Source of the DNA: Litomosoides sigmodontis
Lineage: Eukaryota > Nematoda > Chromadorea > Rhabditida > Onchocercidae
DNA: 64,000 nt
Direction: 5' to 3'
Assembly: GCA_963070105.1 (NCBI GenBank)
Contig: OY718805.1
Coordinates: 4,212,001-4,276,000 of the forward strand
A program made the translations under genes and the position numbers. Shown here piece by piece: positions 29,701 through 41,435 of this stretch (positions are counted from its first letter, which is position 1; each line of letters begins with the position of its first letter). Below the pieces are notes generated by a model that was not told the DNA's origin, made no database searches, and was given only the letters and a program-made list of their open reading frames with translations.

Positions 29701-32700
29701 ACATATTTATCATGAATAATTAAGGTAAAAAAAAATGAATAAAGCACTTACTTTTTTATGAGTAGACTCAAAAAATGGATGCTCTTTACCAATAAACAGA
29801 AGCGTGAAACGAGATGCACCAACAGCGTTGATATCCTTTAATTCATGGCTATCAAGAGCAGCACTCTCACGTGGACTTCCTAACTTTTCATATCTACTAC
29901 CGATCGTGGCAGGACATGAGCTTAAGCCTGAATTTCGAATTCATTTCAACATCTTAAAATATACTCAGGTGATTATAAATATCACTTTGGAACACGTATG
30001 AGAAATCAATGCTTTTACGCCACGCTTGGGTGGATTTGGTAAAACAAGAAATGTCGAAAATTCATTCAATGGACTAAAACGATGAATTTGAAATTAGCTT
30101 TCCAATAAAAAATTTACTGAGGCCGCGGGTACGTCGCTGAGATGAGGAAGATTGAAAACATAGGTCGCCATCATTCAAACTTGGACATGAAGAAGACATT
30201 TGTTTCTAAAACTGCTCGCCACGTAATCATAAGGTCGTTGTAAATAAGTATCACAGAAAAACTGTTCTTCCCTTGCAATAAACAAATAAAATTAATTACA
30301 TCAAATATAAAAATTTACAAACCTTAAGGGGAGAAGTATGACTTCTTATACATAATAATGAATTGGTTGCCGGTTCGAACAAATCTTCGACCTCTAATGA
30401 ACCAAACTCGATTTCAACCTTAAATATTAAAGCAGCTATTAGAATGCTTCAATCTGTTTTCAATTTTGGTTTTAGGAAGCAGGTAGCGATATTTTCTGAA
30501 TACCACTACTTGAAAATATGCTTTTAGTAACAAAATGCTTTAAATGGATGCCCTTAAATCCATACCATTGTAACGAATTGTTCTCTGTTTGATATTCCAA
30601 CCACTAGATGCCTCATATCTGCCAGAGCGAATGGTGTTGACGTTTCTGACTTCTTTTTTTGGTCCAATAAATTTCCTCGCTTGCTACGCAATTCCACTTT
30701 TAGCTGTAATTTAGAGATATTCAATTCAAAGTTCCACATCTACTAAAAATAATATACGAAAAAAACTTTTAGTATTCAAAAACTTAATAGAAAGTTGAGG
30801 AAAAAAGTTAAAGTGAACGAATTCTGTTGCAATCGCTCAATATTTCATCTTAATCTAGATAAGAAAATTAATCTAAATAATAGATCATAACACACACAAA
30901 CACAAACTATAATTACCCGAGGACAATGAATGGCGAAATCAACGACAGTGGTAACATCCAACAAAACAGGGTCCAAATTCTTATCCTGTAATAAGCACTA
31001 ATATTTTCTAAGAAATTAAGTTTTGATATAGCACTTTATACCGAATTGCACTCTTATAAATTCTTTCCTGCGAAAGCTAAAGACCTCACCATGACTACTT
31101 TCCTACATACTATCCATTAAATAGCGAAACTGATCAGTAAAATAAAATTTCTGTGCATGAACAAGGTTTACGTGCCTGTTTTATCACACTTTTGTCGCTG
31201 AAAAAGGTAGCCAAACCATCAAAAGCACCCTCATTATACAATACTGATAATTCACTACACCTCACATCGAGCGTATGTGTCACCACCATCTTTGGAGCAT
31301 GGCGACGGTATATTAACCTTCAAAAAGATTTTGTTTATTTCCGAAAATCCTTAAAAAGCATTCTCCCACACTTGAAATGCAACTACTTTATAAACCCAAA
31401 TAACTAGGAAATACTAAGAGACACTTTATATCTGAATGAAATTCAATTCAGATATTCCGTACACAGATAGTACACAAATAAAATTTACCGAAACAGCGCA
31501 TTATTCAAATCACTGTTTTTAGCACTATCTAAAACATTTGGACTGCTATTCTTCCCAGCCTTTCCAATGGCAAATAAGATTTGAGTGGTTTCTTTCGTAA
31601 ATCCGAACATCAGTGATTCATCTTCCGGTTTATAGCTATCATAGCTATCATCTGAAACAATAAACTTCTGCACTGATACCACTAACTCCAACTATCTTTT
31701 TTCATTGTAAAATTTTTTCATTATAAAATTATTCATAAAATTTTATTACTCATAAAATTTTTTTTCATTATAAAATCATTATAAAAAGATTTTTTCATTA
31801 TAAAATTATAAAGGTAGAAAAAATTGTTAACCATTTTGCGTATTTTCCACTGACAAATCGTCCACAGGGAAAGTGTACAATCTTTGCAAACTTAAATCAC
31901 CAACACTAAGTGACATAGCTGTACTATGACGACGAGGGCTCAGATGAAGACAGCTTGCCAGCTGCCATAAATCCATTGCCAGCACTCGTGTACTTCTATC
32001 CTTTCGATTCTAAAAATTTGTATTTCATTAAATGAGATTTATAAAATTCTGTTTTAACTCTTCATAATAACCATTTTAGGCATCAGTGATAAAAGTGGAG
32101 CATTCGAGGAAAAAATCTAAGCCCACAAGCTTTTTATTCGAATTGTGCTAATAGTGTAATTTATTTTAATGATCGTCATTTCTAAAAGGAAGCAGTTTTA
32201 GATTGCACTTTGTAGCTTCCTATTCGAAAGAAAGTTGAGCGATCGAAGAAAGGCAACTACTGTTTAAAAACACAATTGTCAGAAATGAAATAGTATTACT
32301 CTACGCGATTTTAGCATACACTATCGGAACAAATTTAACATCTAGTGCTAGCTAGCTCAATGTCGGCATTGTTTTAAAAACAAAAAATATTTATAACACA
32401 TTACTTCAAAATCATCTATGAAACGTATTGTCATCCGTTCAAGCTTTAATTTTACTTCTGCTAGTAAAGTATCACGATGTAATACAGTTGAATCATCCCT
32501 GCTATCGTTCAGGACATCCAAAATTTCATCTTCGACCTTAAATACTTCCTGTATTTTTAGAAACAAAATTTTCCAAGACTTAAAAATTTTTTTAAAAAAC
32601 ACCGAAACTTTGTAAGTAAAATATTTTGCCTGTTTTTCAAGCAGCTTGAAATCTGCGGATAACGAATTTTCCTTTTCACTGCTGGATAGTGCATCCAATA

Positions 32701-35700
32701 TAAATTCATCACGGTCGTTTTTTTCCAATTTTGCTTCTTCTTAAAAATTTAAGTTTAGATGTTTAGTGTCTGAGTAATTTAACCAACACCACTCCGAATT
32801 TAAAAGAAGTTCTCATTTAATGCTTTCAACTCAATTCAGCCCAAAGCTAATAGCAAGCTAAATACATTCTAAACAGAAGTGGTGCCAACTGAATGATAAA
32901 TGTTATGACTCATTTCAATCCATCACAATTGAATAATCAATAAACAAATGCTGAGAACCTTTTCTTGGACCATATATCCAACTACTCAACCAGCTGTACA
33001 ATCCGCCGGAAGAATTTTTTCCTGTTGCCTCGGCCTGTGAGTGGCTACTACTGGTTGTTCGATCAGTATCTGAGTCATAGCGGAAAGCAGCTGAAATAAG
33101 TATATATTACTTAAATTTTTGATTTGTATAATATTTCTGAAAGTGATATAGATATTTTGCAGAGTGTGGTGTGCAAGGTAAATGTAAGGAGAATTGAAGT
33201 AACTCCACAGTAACATTTCATTACTATCAAATTAGACTGACGAAATTCGATGTTTTCAAAGCTTTCGTCCTCTGACTGCAATCTATTTTCGTTATGTGAA
33301 CGCCGTATTTCGTTTTCAGCAAGGATTCGCCGATATACTGTTTCTCGAAATAATTGTAATTCCTAAAAAACGACCTTATAAAACTTAAATGTTCACTTCA
33401 GTCTCTCTCGTTTACACTACCAATATATATGCACCATTAATATACTATGTGTAAACCTAAAATTAAGAGGATGTCATACATGCAGACAGGAACACAAAAC
33501 AGAAATTGCATTATAAAACTAGAAACTGACGTGATAGGTGTAATTAGAATCTCTTTCGATTTGTTTCATCAAAATTAAGTCCTCGGAGTTTGCCGTTTTT
33601 CGTAGAGAAGTCGTGGACGATAAATTTGAACTTATAGCGGTTCGCACTTCTTCCGCAGATTCCATATCACAGCTTTGACCAGAAACACTTCCCCAACGTG
33701 ATGCCTCATAGTTTTCATTAAATTTATTTGGCTGACCAGTGGTCTGGAAAATCGTAAAAGTGAGACTTCAAAACAGAATTTAATAAAACTGAAAACGAAA
33801 AAACTGAAAATTCAAAACAAATAAAATTGAAAAAAATATAAAATTTGACATATTTAAAAAATACAAAATTCGAAATAAAATTTAAAAATATGTTTTTAGA
33901 ACAAAAATTGTTACGATAAAATTCGTATTTCATGTTTATGACTTTGAATACAATGACATGGAAAAATACATAAAAAAATACAGAAACTGCAGCTGCCTCC
34001 AAACAAGACAATAATCGTCGTCGATAAGCTCGGCAATATGAATTTAATTGCTTGGCACGATTATAAGCAAAACTCCAAGTATGTCTTGTTTTTCGTTGTC
34101 TCTCTTGGTCTTGTATACGATTATATGCAAAATTCCACCACTCTTTTGCACTGGAAAAATATTGTAAGAAAGGTGAAAAACTAGGCTTCTTTGATCCAAT
34201 AATAAATGTGCTTCATATTTTTCGCCCTTCGTACAGATGTTTGGATAAAACTCGATGCTTTTAGAATTCTATTCTAAACACTATATACACTTACTTTTGA
34301 CCAACAGTAGTTAACGGTCGCCATTTTCTATGTTGCCTTGATCTGTCAAAACGAGCCCATTCTTTCCCTAATGAACGTATTTCCAAGAGTTGCCGTTTCG
34401 TCAGTTCAATTATGACCTTTTCAGGGCATAAATTAAACTGCAAAAAAATAGTGAAAAAACAAAAATTTTGATTTTTTCAATGTTCTTTAAAAAAATCAAT
34501 CAGTCAATACTAAAATATGCGATCTCAAGTAAATGTATGTTTCAACGATTGATTCCCCGCCGATTATTCAGTGCTTTGCTACAACTGCAAAAAAGCTTCA
34601 AGATTTTCCAATAGAAAAAACAAAATAAAATCAATCCACAACACAGCAACGTCATTAGTAGCTTAGATCACTGGCTAAACTATATTTTTACGTAATTTAA
34701 GAAAAAAGTTTCAAAACTTACTTTGAATCTGGGAATATAGGGGTATGTTTTCAAAGGAAATTTGTTTGTATTTCTTTCCATATATAAGTGCCCACTGAAC
34801 GGATGAAGTATACACGCATTATTCCTGCTGATTTCGGGCGCCATCATACACTTAAGTTAATAATGTAGACAAACAAATCTTCAAAAGCTTTATTTTGACG
34901 AATTATTTGCAGAATTAATCTTTAAAAACAGGAAAAATGAGAAATTCAACCTGCAGATCCATATGGTTTTTGATTTCTTTAGTAATTTGCTGTCCAGAAT
35001 TCCAGTATACTGATAAGCCTTCTATCTCTAATTTTTTAAACATATTTACACCATCTTGCGGCTGAATGTATCCAATTCTCTAAAAATATATTATTCGTAA
35101 TCCCCAGACGTATACCTCGTTAAGTTCAAAGCTACCAAAAAATATTAGTAATGGAAAATCAAGTAACTACATAGACTAGTGAGAGTAGTGTTCAATTCCT
35201 CTTTAAAATTTTTGATTTCAAGCTGACATCAAAAACTTATTAATTTCTCATATTTAACCAGCACCAATTGAAAGCAGTGAAAATCTCAATTATTAATCAA
35301 AATTATCGTCCAAATATTTACATATTTTATAGTAATACAAACTATAGCAGAAGTACTATTATTATCGTAATACAAACTATAGCAGAAGAAACATTATTTA
35401 CATTACTTTCAAATAACACACCCAATGTGAATCCGTAGTTTGCATGCTGATGTTGTGTATACGTACACCACACGCAAATGACGCACTGTTCGGTAACGTC
35501 ATATCATCTTCATATCGTATATGAACATTAGTTAGAATTAGCTGCAAATTAAAAAAATGAGCAAAACATGGCCACGGTTATTTTCGATTTCCTTGTTTTA
35601 GATTCACCACAGTCTGGAGCAAGAAAATCCATTATGGTATTATAATTATATATTTGTAATGGCGCCATTGCAACCACTGCTAAATTTCAAAGGTTCAAAG

Positions 35701-37504
35701 TTCTGAAACTGAAAGAAACGACTGTATGCTTTATTACCTGAATATTATTAACTATAGTCGATACCAACGAAGTCCCCCACCAATTCTGTTCCGATGTGCT
35801 GTCACAATTGGGAAAACCCAAATAACTTAGCAACTGCTTCTGAAAACAATCTCATTAAAAACGAAATTTTGACTCTTCGTTTTGAGATTCTTTAAATTAG
35901 AATAAGCCTCCATCATTATGTTTATCGACGACTTCATCGTGCTGCCCTTATGATGGTAAAAATGTTCTGCTTACTTGACAGTTAATGTAATTTTTAATCT
36001 AACGCAATTCCTGGCTATGTAACTTTTAAAATTGTGCTGCTATTTTTTATGCAAATAAAAATTATATCTTCTGATTTTGAAAATGTCGGCTTCTTTCAAT
36101 CCTTTTAATACACTGCATTTAAAAATTAAAACATCATTCTCCACCAATTCAGTTCCATCATCGAATAAGTTGCTTTTTTGCTCAACCACCGCGTTTGCCT
36201 CCGCATGCTTGCTCAAATAAGTCTAGCAATACTTATGAATAATTTCGTTCTTTAATAACCCATTTTTTTGACTTTTCATCCGTACCTTATTTCTTAACGT
36301 TTATAATCTTCTAATCGTCTTTATACGAGCGTTTTGTTCTGTTATAGATCCGACACACTTCTTGGCGGCCAAGTCTAAGCTTATTTATAACATAAATGTC
36401 AGCATTTCACTATTCCACTAAAATTTCTACGTGATTTTGAAAATTATTCAATTAACAAATCATATGTCTCATATGTCTCAATTTCGATTTTCATTTTCAG
36501 GAATGTGAACTCTTGGAACTCATATTTGGGATAATGTTCATGAATTGAACTTCAATAGAAACAAAATTTGACGGTAAAAATTCGCTTATTTTATTAATCA
36601 GTTAAAAAAGCTAAAAATCCCAATACCATATATCCATTAATAATTTAAAACTCAATTTTCTACTTAGAGAAATATCGCGGAAGAATGAGTCCAACCTTAT
36701 GGTATTTTTCTAGTTCCTCTAGCTGCTGTTCCTTTTTAGCTTGCTCATAGATTTCTACATTTTCGATATCGTATAAAACTGATGAGGATGGCTCCAAAAG
36801 CACCAGTAAATCACTCATTTTGATAACCCATGGCTCACTTCGTAGTCGCGTTAATGGTACCGATAGCGTAAGTTTCCCAAGCAAGCCAGATTTCACCTCA
36901 AACGGTGCTCGGTAAAGGAAAGTTCGCATCGGTATTAACATAGTAATTTTAGATGAATCAACTTAAATGATAAGATCGTATGATATATATGTGGCGATTA
37001 ATTTAAAACACAAAAAACAAATTAAAAGGATAAAAGGTTAAGTCATTTTTTCTGAACCAAATTGATACCACTATTTTTAGTAATTACACAGGTAACAATA
37101 GAAATCTATTGAACATATCCACATTTCGTAACAATATAAAAATTGGCAGAGTTCTGTTACCTTCAATGGAACATCAAATTTGCGCAAAGCCGATTTCTTC
37201 AACGGAACATTTTCCAATTCAACCTGTCCTGGAATTCATTCCTTCAAATTATGCATTTGAAGTTCCAATTTGTTCATAAAAACTAAAAATCACTTGGTTT
37301 CCCTTTCAAAATTATTGGCTTGGTAATATTTCAAAAAAACTAAAAGAAACTGAAAATTTGAACGGCATTAGAAACAATGAATTGATGATCTAGAAAGGGT
37401 AGCACACCTTGTAATAAAGCTATACTCAACTGGTCAGTATTCAAATTTTCTAAATATTCTCCTACATAATTGTTAAGAACCCAAGCGACCAGATTTTCCA
37501 GCAT
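14006..37504 (-). CDS. vps13D: VPS13D, bridge-like lipid transfer protein
   Basis: A giant gene of many short exons. The start is the ATG at 37504: the N-terminus [20 protein letters not shown] and the following [13 protein letters not shown] match VPS13D better than VPS13A/B/C. The first exons are 37408-37504, 37161-37228, 36696-36896 and 35738-35839; the classic NVHIRYED motif follows near 35.5 kb. EWWNFAYNR and related helices lie at 34.0-34.4 kb. The interior (33-22 kb) holds beta-rich repeats of the RBG groove. Then come the SHR-BD region, a ricin-type lectin domain with three QxW motifs (specific to VPS13D), the conserved C-terminal region and a PH-like end. The last exon is 14006-14172 (stop 14006-14008). 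VPS13D moves bulk lipid at ER-mitochondria and peroxisome contacts and is needed for mitochondrial size and clearance (known for fly and human). I did not find the UBA domain of the human protein. Most interior exon borders are not resolved here. Confidence 0.95.
14859..17540 (-). other. vps13D: VPS13D conserved C-terminal region (VPS13_C / ATG2-C-like)
   Basis: In order, exons encode [19 protein letters not shown] (17.35-17.52 kb), LIRK-type strands and [20 protein letters not shown] (16.57-16.75 kb), [20 protein letters not shown] (16.2-16.3 kb), [19 protein letters not shown] (15.7-15.8 kb), [20 protein letters not shown] (15.42-15.50 kb) and [20 protein letters not shown] (15.15-15.27 kb), then HRVRLPR (14.98 kb). 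The Gly-rich 'GLTAI-T-P' helices are the amphipathic membrane-binding part shared with ATG2 (family knowledge). Confidence 0.9.
18290..18985 (-). other. vps13D: VPS13D ricin-type beta-trefoil lectin domain
   Basis: Three QxW motifs mark this fold: QLW in [22 protein letters not shown] in RDRFQKWQF and QIW in [17 protein letters not shown]. The first two lie in the exon reading down from about 18.98 kb, the third in the exon near 18.49-18.30 kb. Between them run [19 protein letters not shown] and [13 protein letters not shown], typical trefoil strands. Among VPS13 paralogues this domain is found in VPS13D, so it fixes the orthology. Its ligand is not well established. Confidence 0.9.
19200..21790 (-). 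other. vps13D: VPS13D SHR-BD / VAB region
   Basis: Exons carry [19 protein letters not shown] followed by [13 protein letters not shown] near 20.83-20.97 kb, and [20 protein letters not shown] near 19.32-19.38 kb. The 'PYW-x-N-K' opening and the 'DYAWDD' step are typical of the SHR-binding/VAB beta repeats that recruit adaptor proteins in VPS13 family members. The region is split into several short exons, and its borders are approximate. Confidence 0.8.
31700..31815. repeat. imperfect tandem TTTTTCATTATAAAATT repeat
   Basis: Within an intron of VPS13D, units close to TTTTTTCATTATAAAATT recur about six times with small losses and gains. Each unit contains ATAAAAT and its near complement, so the array could form hairpins. 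Confidence 0.75.
34010..35839 (-). other. vps13D: VPS13D extended-chorein region
   Basis: Exon 35738-35839 encodes [15 protein letters not shown]. The next exon (about 35.43-35.54 kb) encodes [19 protein letters not shown] and [20 protein letters not shown]. Exons at 34.32-34.44 kb ([20 protein letters not shown], then RKWRP) and 34.01-34.15 kb ([23 protein letters not shown]) give the helical handle seen in this part of VPS13D. The 856-base intron before 35839 contains nothing recognisable. Confidence 0.85.
35332..35388. repeat. 35-bp direct tandem duplication in a VPS13D intron
   Basis: GTAATACAAACTATAGCAGA starts at 35332 and again at 35367, giving a 35-base period. The second copy is incomplete. 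Confidence 0.85.
36696..37504 (-). other. vps13D: VPS13D N-terminal chorein domain (exons 1-3)
   Basis: Exon 1 (32 codons + 1 base), exon 2 ([18 protein letters not shown]) and exon 3 ([14 protein letters not shown] through [19 protein letters not shown]) join in frame at 37408/37228 and 37161/36896. This end of the rod-shaped protein is the one that takes up lipid at the ER in VPS13 proteins (family knowledge). The exon 3 acceptor TTTGAG|GTG is weak but is the only in-frame choice that also keeps the alignment. Confidence 0.9.
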
Positions 37505-38334
37505 TTCCTCCCCTTGAATTAATTCTTGCGTGTCTCTGCCTGAAAATTCACACTCCTTAGTTTCAGGTAAAACCCATTCTAAAAGCATTGAATGAAAGAC
37601 AAGAGCACTCGCGTAAAGCCAAAGTAAAAGGCAAGAGCAGACAAGAGCATTCGCGACTGTATCGGAGCAACGAAAACAATGCAACTGGTTTGGATTCAAC
37701 TACTTCAATAAAGTGAATAAGAGCTTATAAGTTCGAACAGTTTTTTCCTTTGAGAATCAATTTCAGCATTAATCACGCTTAAAACAATTTTTGAAGCTGA
37801 AAACATCATATAGCGTCCAGGCTGAAAGATATCTGGAAATGATGAGAGAATGTATACTGATTGTAATAACAGTACTTTCACATCCTTCCTGTCACGGTAA
37901 GCCTCAAAAGTATACGAACAACCGTCACGACAACCGGAGATCACACGAGCACGACGTGTCGCGCTACGCAATTGTTGGTACCAGACGGTTATCCTAGTTA
38001 ACGCAGTGTGACGAGGATATGACATAGGGTGAGGATTCTATGTGGAAGAGATATTATAAAATACGTGGTTATAACGATTATTCGGACCTAACACTACGGA
38101 AATGTCTCGTGTTTTGGCAATGATCAGAATTGCGCTCTACTTTTTCATTTGATTTCAGATTGTGTAGTGGGAGAGATATATTAGGTACGAAATGTTAAAC
38201 GTACAAGGTCACATTTTTTCATTCGTAGTGTTGATCGAGTGTGTAGCGAGAACGTGTCATAGGTGCAGCTTCTCAAAAAGGAAACGAAATTTCTAATAAA
38301 ATAGGTGACATGCGCTGATGAGCATACTATATGT
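37505..38334. other. short spacer between VPS13D and NPC2
   Basis: About 830 bases between the VPS13D start and the NPC2 stop, both on the minus strand. An open frame at 37705-38025 has no recognisable similarity, and I read it as non-coding or 5' leader. It must hold the VPS13D promoter or leader acceptor and possibly the NPC2 3' UTR. Confidence 0.5.
37536..37545 (-). promoter_or_regulatory. strong splice acceptor 35 bases before the VPS13D ATG
   Basis: On the minus strand the sequence reads GAATTTTCAG|GCAG, a consensus nematode acceptor, with no matching upstream exon apparent. It is either a spliced-leader trans-splice site or the end of a 5' UTR intron. Confidence 0.5.
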
Positions 38335-38339
38335 TTATT
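38334..38339 (-). terminator. AATAAA overlapping the NPC2 stop codon
   Basis: The minus strand reads GAATAAAC, so the TAA stop lies inside a canonical polyadenylation signal. If used, the 3' UTR would be only 10-30 bases. Confidence 0.45.
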
Positions 38340-40086
38340 CAACAATTTTCGTTAGAAATATAATACACAGTTCACGTTTATTCGCATCATTTGAAGCTCC
38401 ATCATTGCTTTTATCATTGATCAGCCAATTAATCTGTACATTGTCTACCTGAAATAGAATGATAATTTTGAGTAAAATGAGTGAGTAAGTACTATTTATA
38501 GCACATTAATTACACTATTATGCACTTTCATCTTAGCGAATGGTTTGTTTACTTTTTGTTTTTGTTTTATTGTAGCCTGATGAGAGAGCAAATTGGAGTT
38601 TTGTTAAAGTTGAAATTGATTCCTATAATATCACAACTTACTTGCAAGGGTGGAGTTTTCAAGAGAAATGTGGCTAACAAGTGTTCGAAACGTGGAAGCA
38701 TGATTTCTGTCTTACATTAAAAATGAACTTATTTTTCGTTAACGAAAGTATGTTAATTGTAATATTTCGAAGGTCAATTAACAAGTGGGCATTTAACGCT
38801 AATTATATTAATTTGAAATTGACAGTTGAAAGCGTAATTACTTTGTATCAATTTACCAGCCATTGAATATAATTAAGGAAATATCAGACATCTCTCACCA
38901 ACTATTTCTAGGTAACCTGCATATTATATTTGCTGTTAGATATTGTAATGATAATAAATGATAAAACGTGCTTTGGGATATTCTTTCAGTATGGTGACGC
39001 CTTGCTCGTAGTAGTACGTTTCGCCTTCCTTAAGCGGGCACGTCAGGTTACCGCCTTTGCAGGGATCCTTCTCGTCTAAATTGAATGATACAATGACACC
39101 ACCGGCAATCTTCGCTCGTACCGCTGTTTCAAGCGTTTCCGTTGTTCGTGCTGAAACGCATTTAGGAAAAATATGTCAGCAGAAAATTTAATTGTAATTT
39201 ATGAATGCTTTATTAGGAGTAAATTTCACATTCCACTTGACGACTAAATATTTAGCTAAAAAATATAATGCTTATGCCACACATCTTAATTATTATACAT
39301 ATAGAAGAATAAGCACCTAATGGCATGAAATCAGTCTTACATTTCGAGAGACTACTTTTTAAAAATATCGCTCCAACATTCTCTATTTCAAACTTTTGAT
39401 CAAATTTCAAATAAAACGGTCGTTGACACATTTTAATGTGCTTTTTGTTAGAAATGTGTGTATGAATTAGCAGTAACTAATAATACTCTGTGGCATTCGG
39501 TTTGAACCCACGCTCCGTTTTGCAGTAGATATTTTTAAATATTAGGTTCGTTGCACAAGAAGCTGTTGAATCAGACTGCTCTCTATCAAAATGCTACTCA
39601 AACTAAGTTTGCAGACAAAAAAAAATTGATAAAATATTCGAAGAAAAAAAAAGCCCTCACTTGGCACGAATTCGATCCGCAAATGAGGCTTCGTACCCTT
39701 TTTGAAAGCACAGTGACGTTGCGATGAGCCTACACACCCATCCACTTCTACGTTTTTGATGTTAAATACTGATTCTAAAAAGAGAACAAAGTTTAGAAAA
39801 TGAGCTAATACCTATGTTAGCACCAAAATATCCTATTAACTAAAGGAGATATAAGATACTAACTAAAACAACTTGTTAACTCATCCATTGCCACAAGGCA
39901 ATTAGCAATTAATATGAAGCACTTACTCAGTGAACCTTCTGCCACTCAAATAATTTACAATTTCACAAATCAGTAACAGTTTAATAGCTTACTACAATTT
40001 TTGAATTTAATTTTCTGAAACTCCGCTTGTACGGAAAGACCAAGTAGCAAGAGCGGAAATATAACTGCGGAAAATGTGACCGTCAT
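38335..40086 (-). CDS. npc2: NPC2 / HE1 sterol-transfer protein (ML domain)
   Basis: Four exons, 39993-40086, 39661-39774, 38972-39150 and 38335-38448, make 166 residues. Residues 1-21 form a signal peptide ending VQA|EF. The ML (MD-2-related lipid recognition) domain has exactly six cysteines (31, 45, 53, 100, 107, 157), matching the three disulfides of NPC2: 31-157, 45-53 and 100-107 by family rule. Other marks are NCKSVFNIKNVEVDGC, DPCKGGNLTCPL, EYPK and INWLIN. Asn104 in NLT is a likely glycosylation site. NPC2 carries cholesterol from the lysosome lumen to NPC1. Introns 1 and 2 are GT-AG. Intron 3 needs a GC donor (AAA|GCACGT); using the nearby GT would end the protein after a few codons, before the W and last C. 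An unspliced exon 3 also runs into a stop at 38936-38938. Confidence 0.93.
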
Positions 40087-40096
40087 TGTTCTAAAA
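40087..40096 (-). promoter_or_regulatory. acceptor-like site 4 bases before the NPC2 ATG
   Basis: The minus strand reads TTTTTAG|AACA then ATG. No upstream exon is apparent, so a spliced-leader trans-splice site is the simplest reading. Confidence 0.55.
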
Positions 40097-41090
40097 ATTG
40101 AATCAACATTAACCTAAAAAAAGAAGAAAATCATTTTAACGCGGAGGTAGTAGAGAACAGTTGTACAGTTTTATAACAGGCGGCATTATAATTAAGAATG
40201 AGAATAGTAAAAGACAAATAAGTACTGTTGAAGCCTAAAAACTTGTTTGAATAAAAATCGAAAACCAAAAATTAGAGAGAATTATGGAGAGAAAAAAAAA
40301 AAGAATTGGCAATAAATTAGCAAGTGGCTGGAGGAAAGCGCGTTCGGAAGAAGACGTGTCTTCTAAAAATGACGAATGATTCTTCCTCCTCGCAAACTAT
40401 CATCACCCACTGAGATTGCATCGCATTCATCACCTATTCTATCTAGACTATCTGAAAAACCAATCATTAAAATTGCCAACCCACTTGGTCTGAGTTTAAA
40501 TTTCCAAATAACAAACTGAGTTTTGTTCAACTGATTGCTGAGGTGTGGGAACTACACGCTGCACATGATCTAGTCAGCCATATACACTACTTCTCACAAT
40601 TTGTTTTCCATTTGCAGAGATGTGAACTGTTTCACAACTTGCTCAAATTTACGATGTGTTTGAACTTCAATCAATATAAAATTTTACCGTTAACAACTTC
40701 CAACTTACACCATTCGTCAAAACATGCGCAAGATGAACTTAAACCTGATCAGTTGCACAATCAAAACAATGCTATTGCTTCCTTATTTAGCAAAAGAAAA
40801 CAATTTCAATTGGCGCCATAGCTCTTACAATTCAATTTTCTACAGCCACTACTTTCCAATATTTTAAATCGCAAAGCGAAAGCGACAAATAGCCCTCAGC
40901 TGAAATCTCTCCGCACACTTCTTCAGTCGCACACACATTCCATTATACTGCTTGCATTAAAAAAAAGGAGGGCATTTTTGTTCACTGAAGCCTACACCGT
41001 TAATTAACGAAAGTGAAAATTTGGTACAAGTAAAATGCAATTGCTGAAAGTGAGGGATTGCTTGTATCCCATCCGATCAATAATACACTC

Positions 41091-41106
41091 AGATAAGATA
41101 AGATAA
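41091..41106 (+). promoter_or_regulatory. three overlapping AGATAA (GATA) sites
   Basis: AGATAAGATAAGATAA holds three AGATAA motifs spaced five bases apart. GATA factors of the ELT family drive intestinal genes in nematodes through such sites. A role for NPC2 or nucleostemin is inference. Confidence 0.45.
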
Positions 41107-41397
41107 AAATCACTGCTAGTGGATTTCAGCTAAGTTTCAAAATATTTCTTTCATTAATTTATCATTGCTTAAGAATGCACTCCAACAACTTTAGCAAATG
41201 GCGAGGAAGAGATTAGCGTCGAAGTTTGAAGAAATAAATTTCAATCCATGATTTTTCACATTTGCTACTTCTTTATATAACAACTCTCTTCTCTTCCCAT
41301 CTCGTACACTATCACACGGTCTAAGCATACGTGTTTGGTACTAATTTGTTAGCGTCTGAGCTACTTAAAATTTCACTATTCATTTCGTTACACGCAC

Positions 41398-41435
41398 AGA
41401 GAGAGAGAGAAAGAGAGAAAAGAGAGAAAGAGAGA
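41398..41435. repeat. GA-rich microsatellite
   Basis: (GA)n with AAG interruptions, in the divergent intergenic region. GAGA-type sequence is often found at promoters, but this may be simple repeat drift. Confidence 0.85.

Noticed and set aside
30360..30385. GGTTCGAA-like stretch resembling a tRNA T-loop
   Set aside because: No acceptor or anticodon stems around it, and it lies within VPS13D.
37705..38025. 106-codon minus-strand open frame upstream of VPS13D
   Set aside because: It does not join the VPS13D start in frame and shows no similarity. The conserved protein clearly begins at 37504.
38936..38975. Read-through end of NPC2 exon 3 as the true C-terminus
   Set aside because: It would lack the last third of the ML domain. 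The exon at 38335-38448 supplies the missing Trp and Cys.
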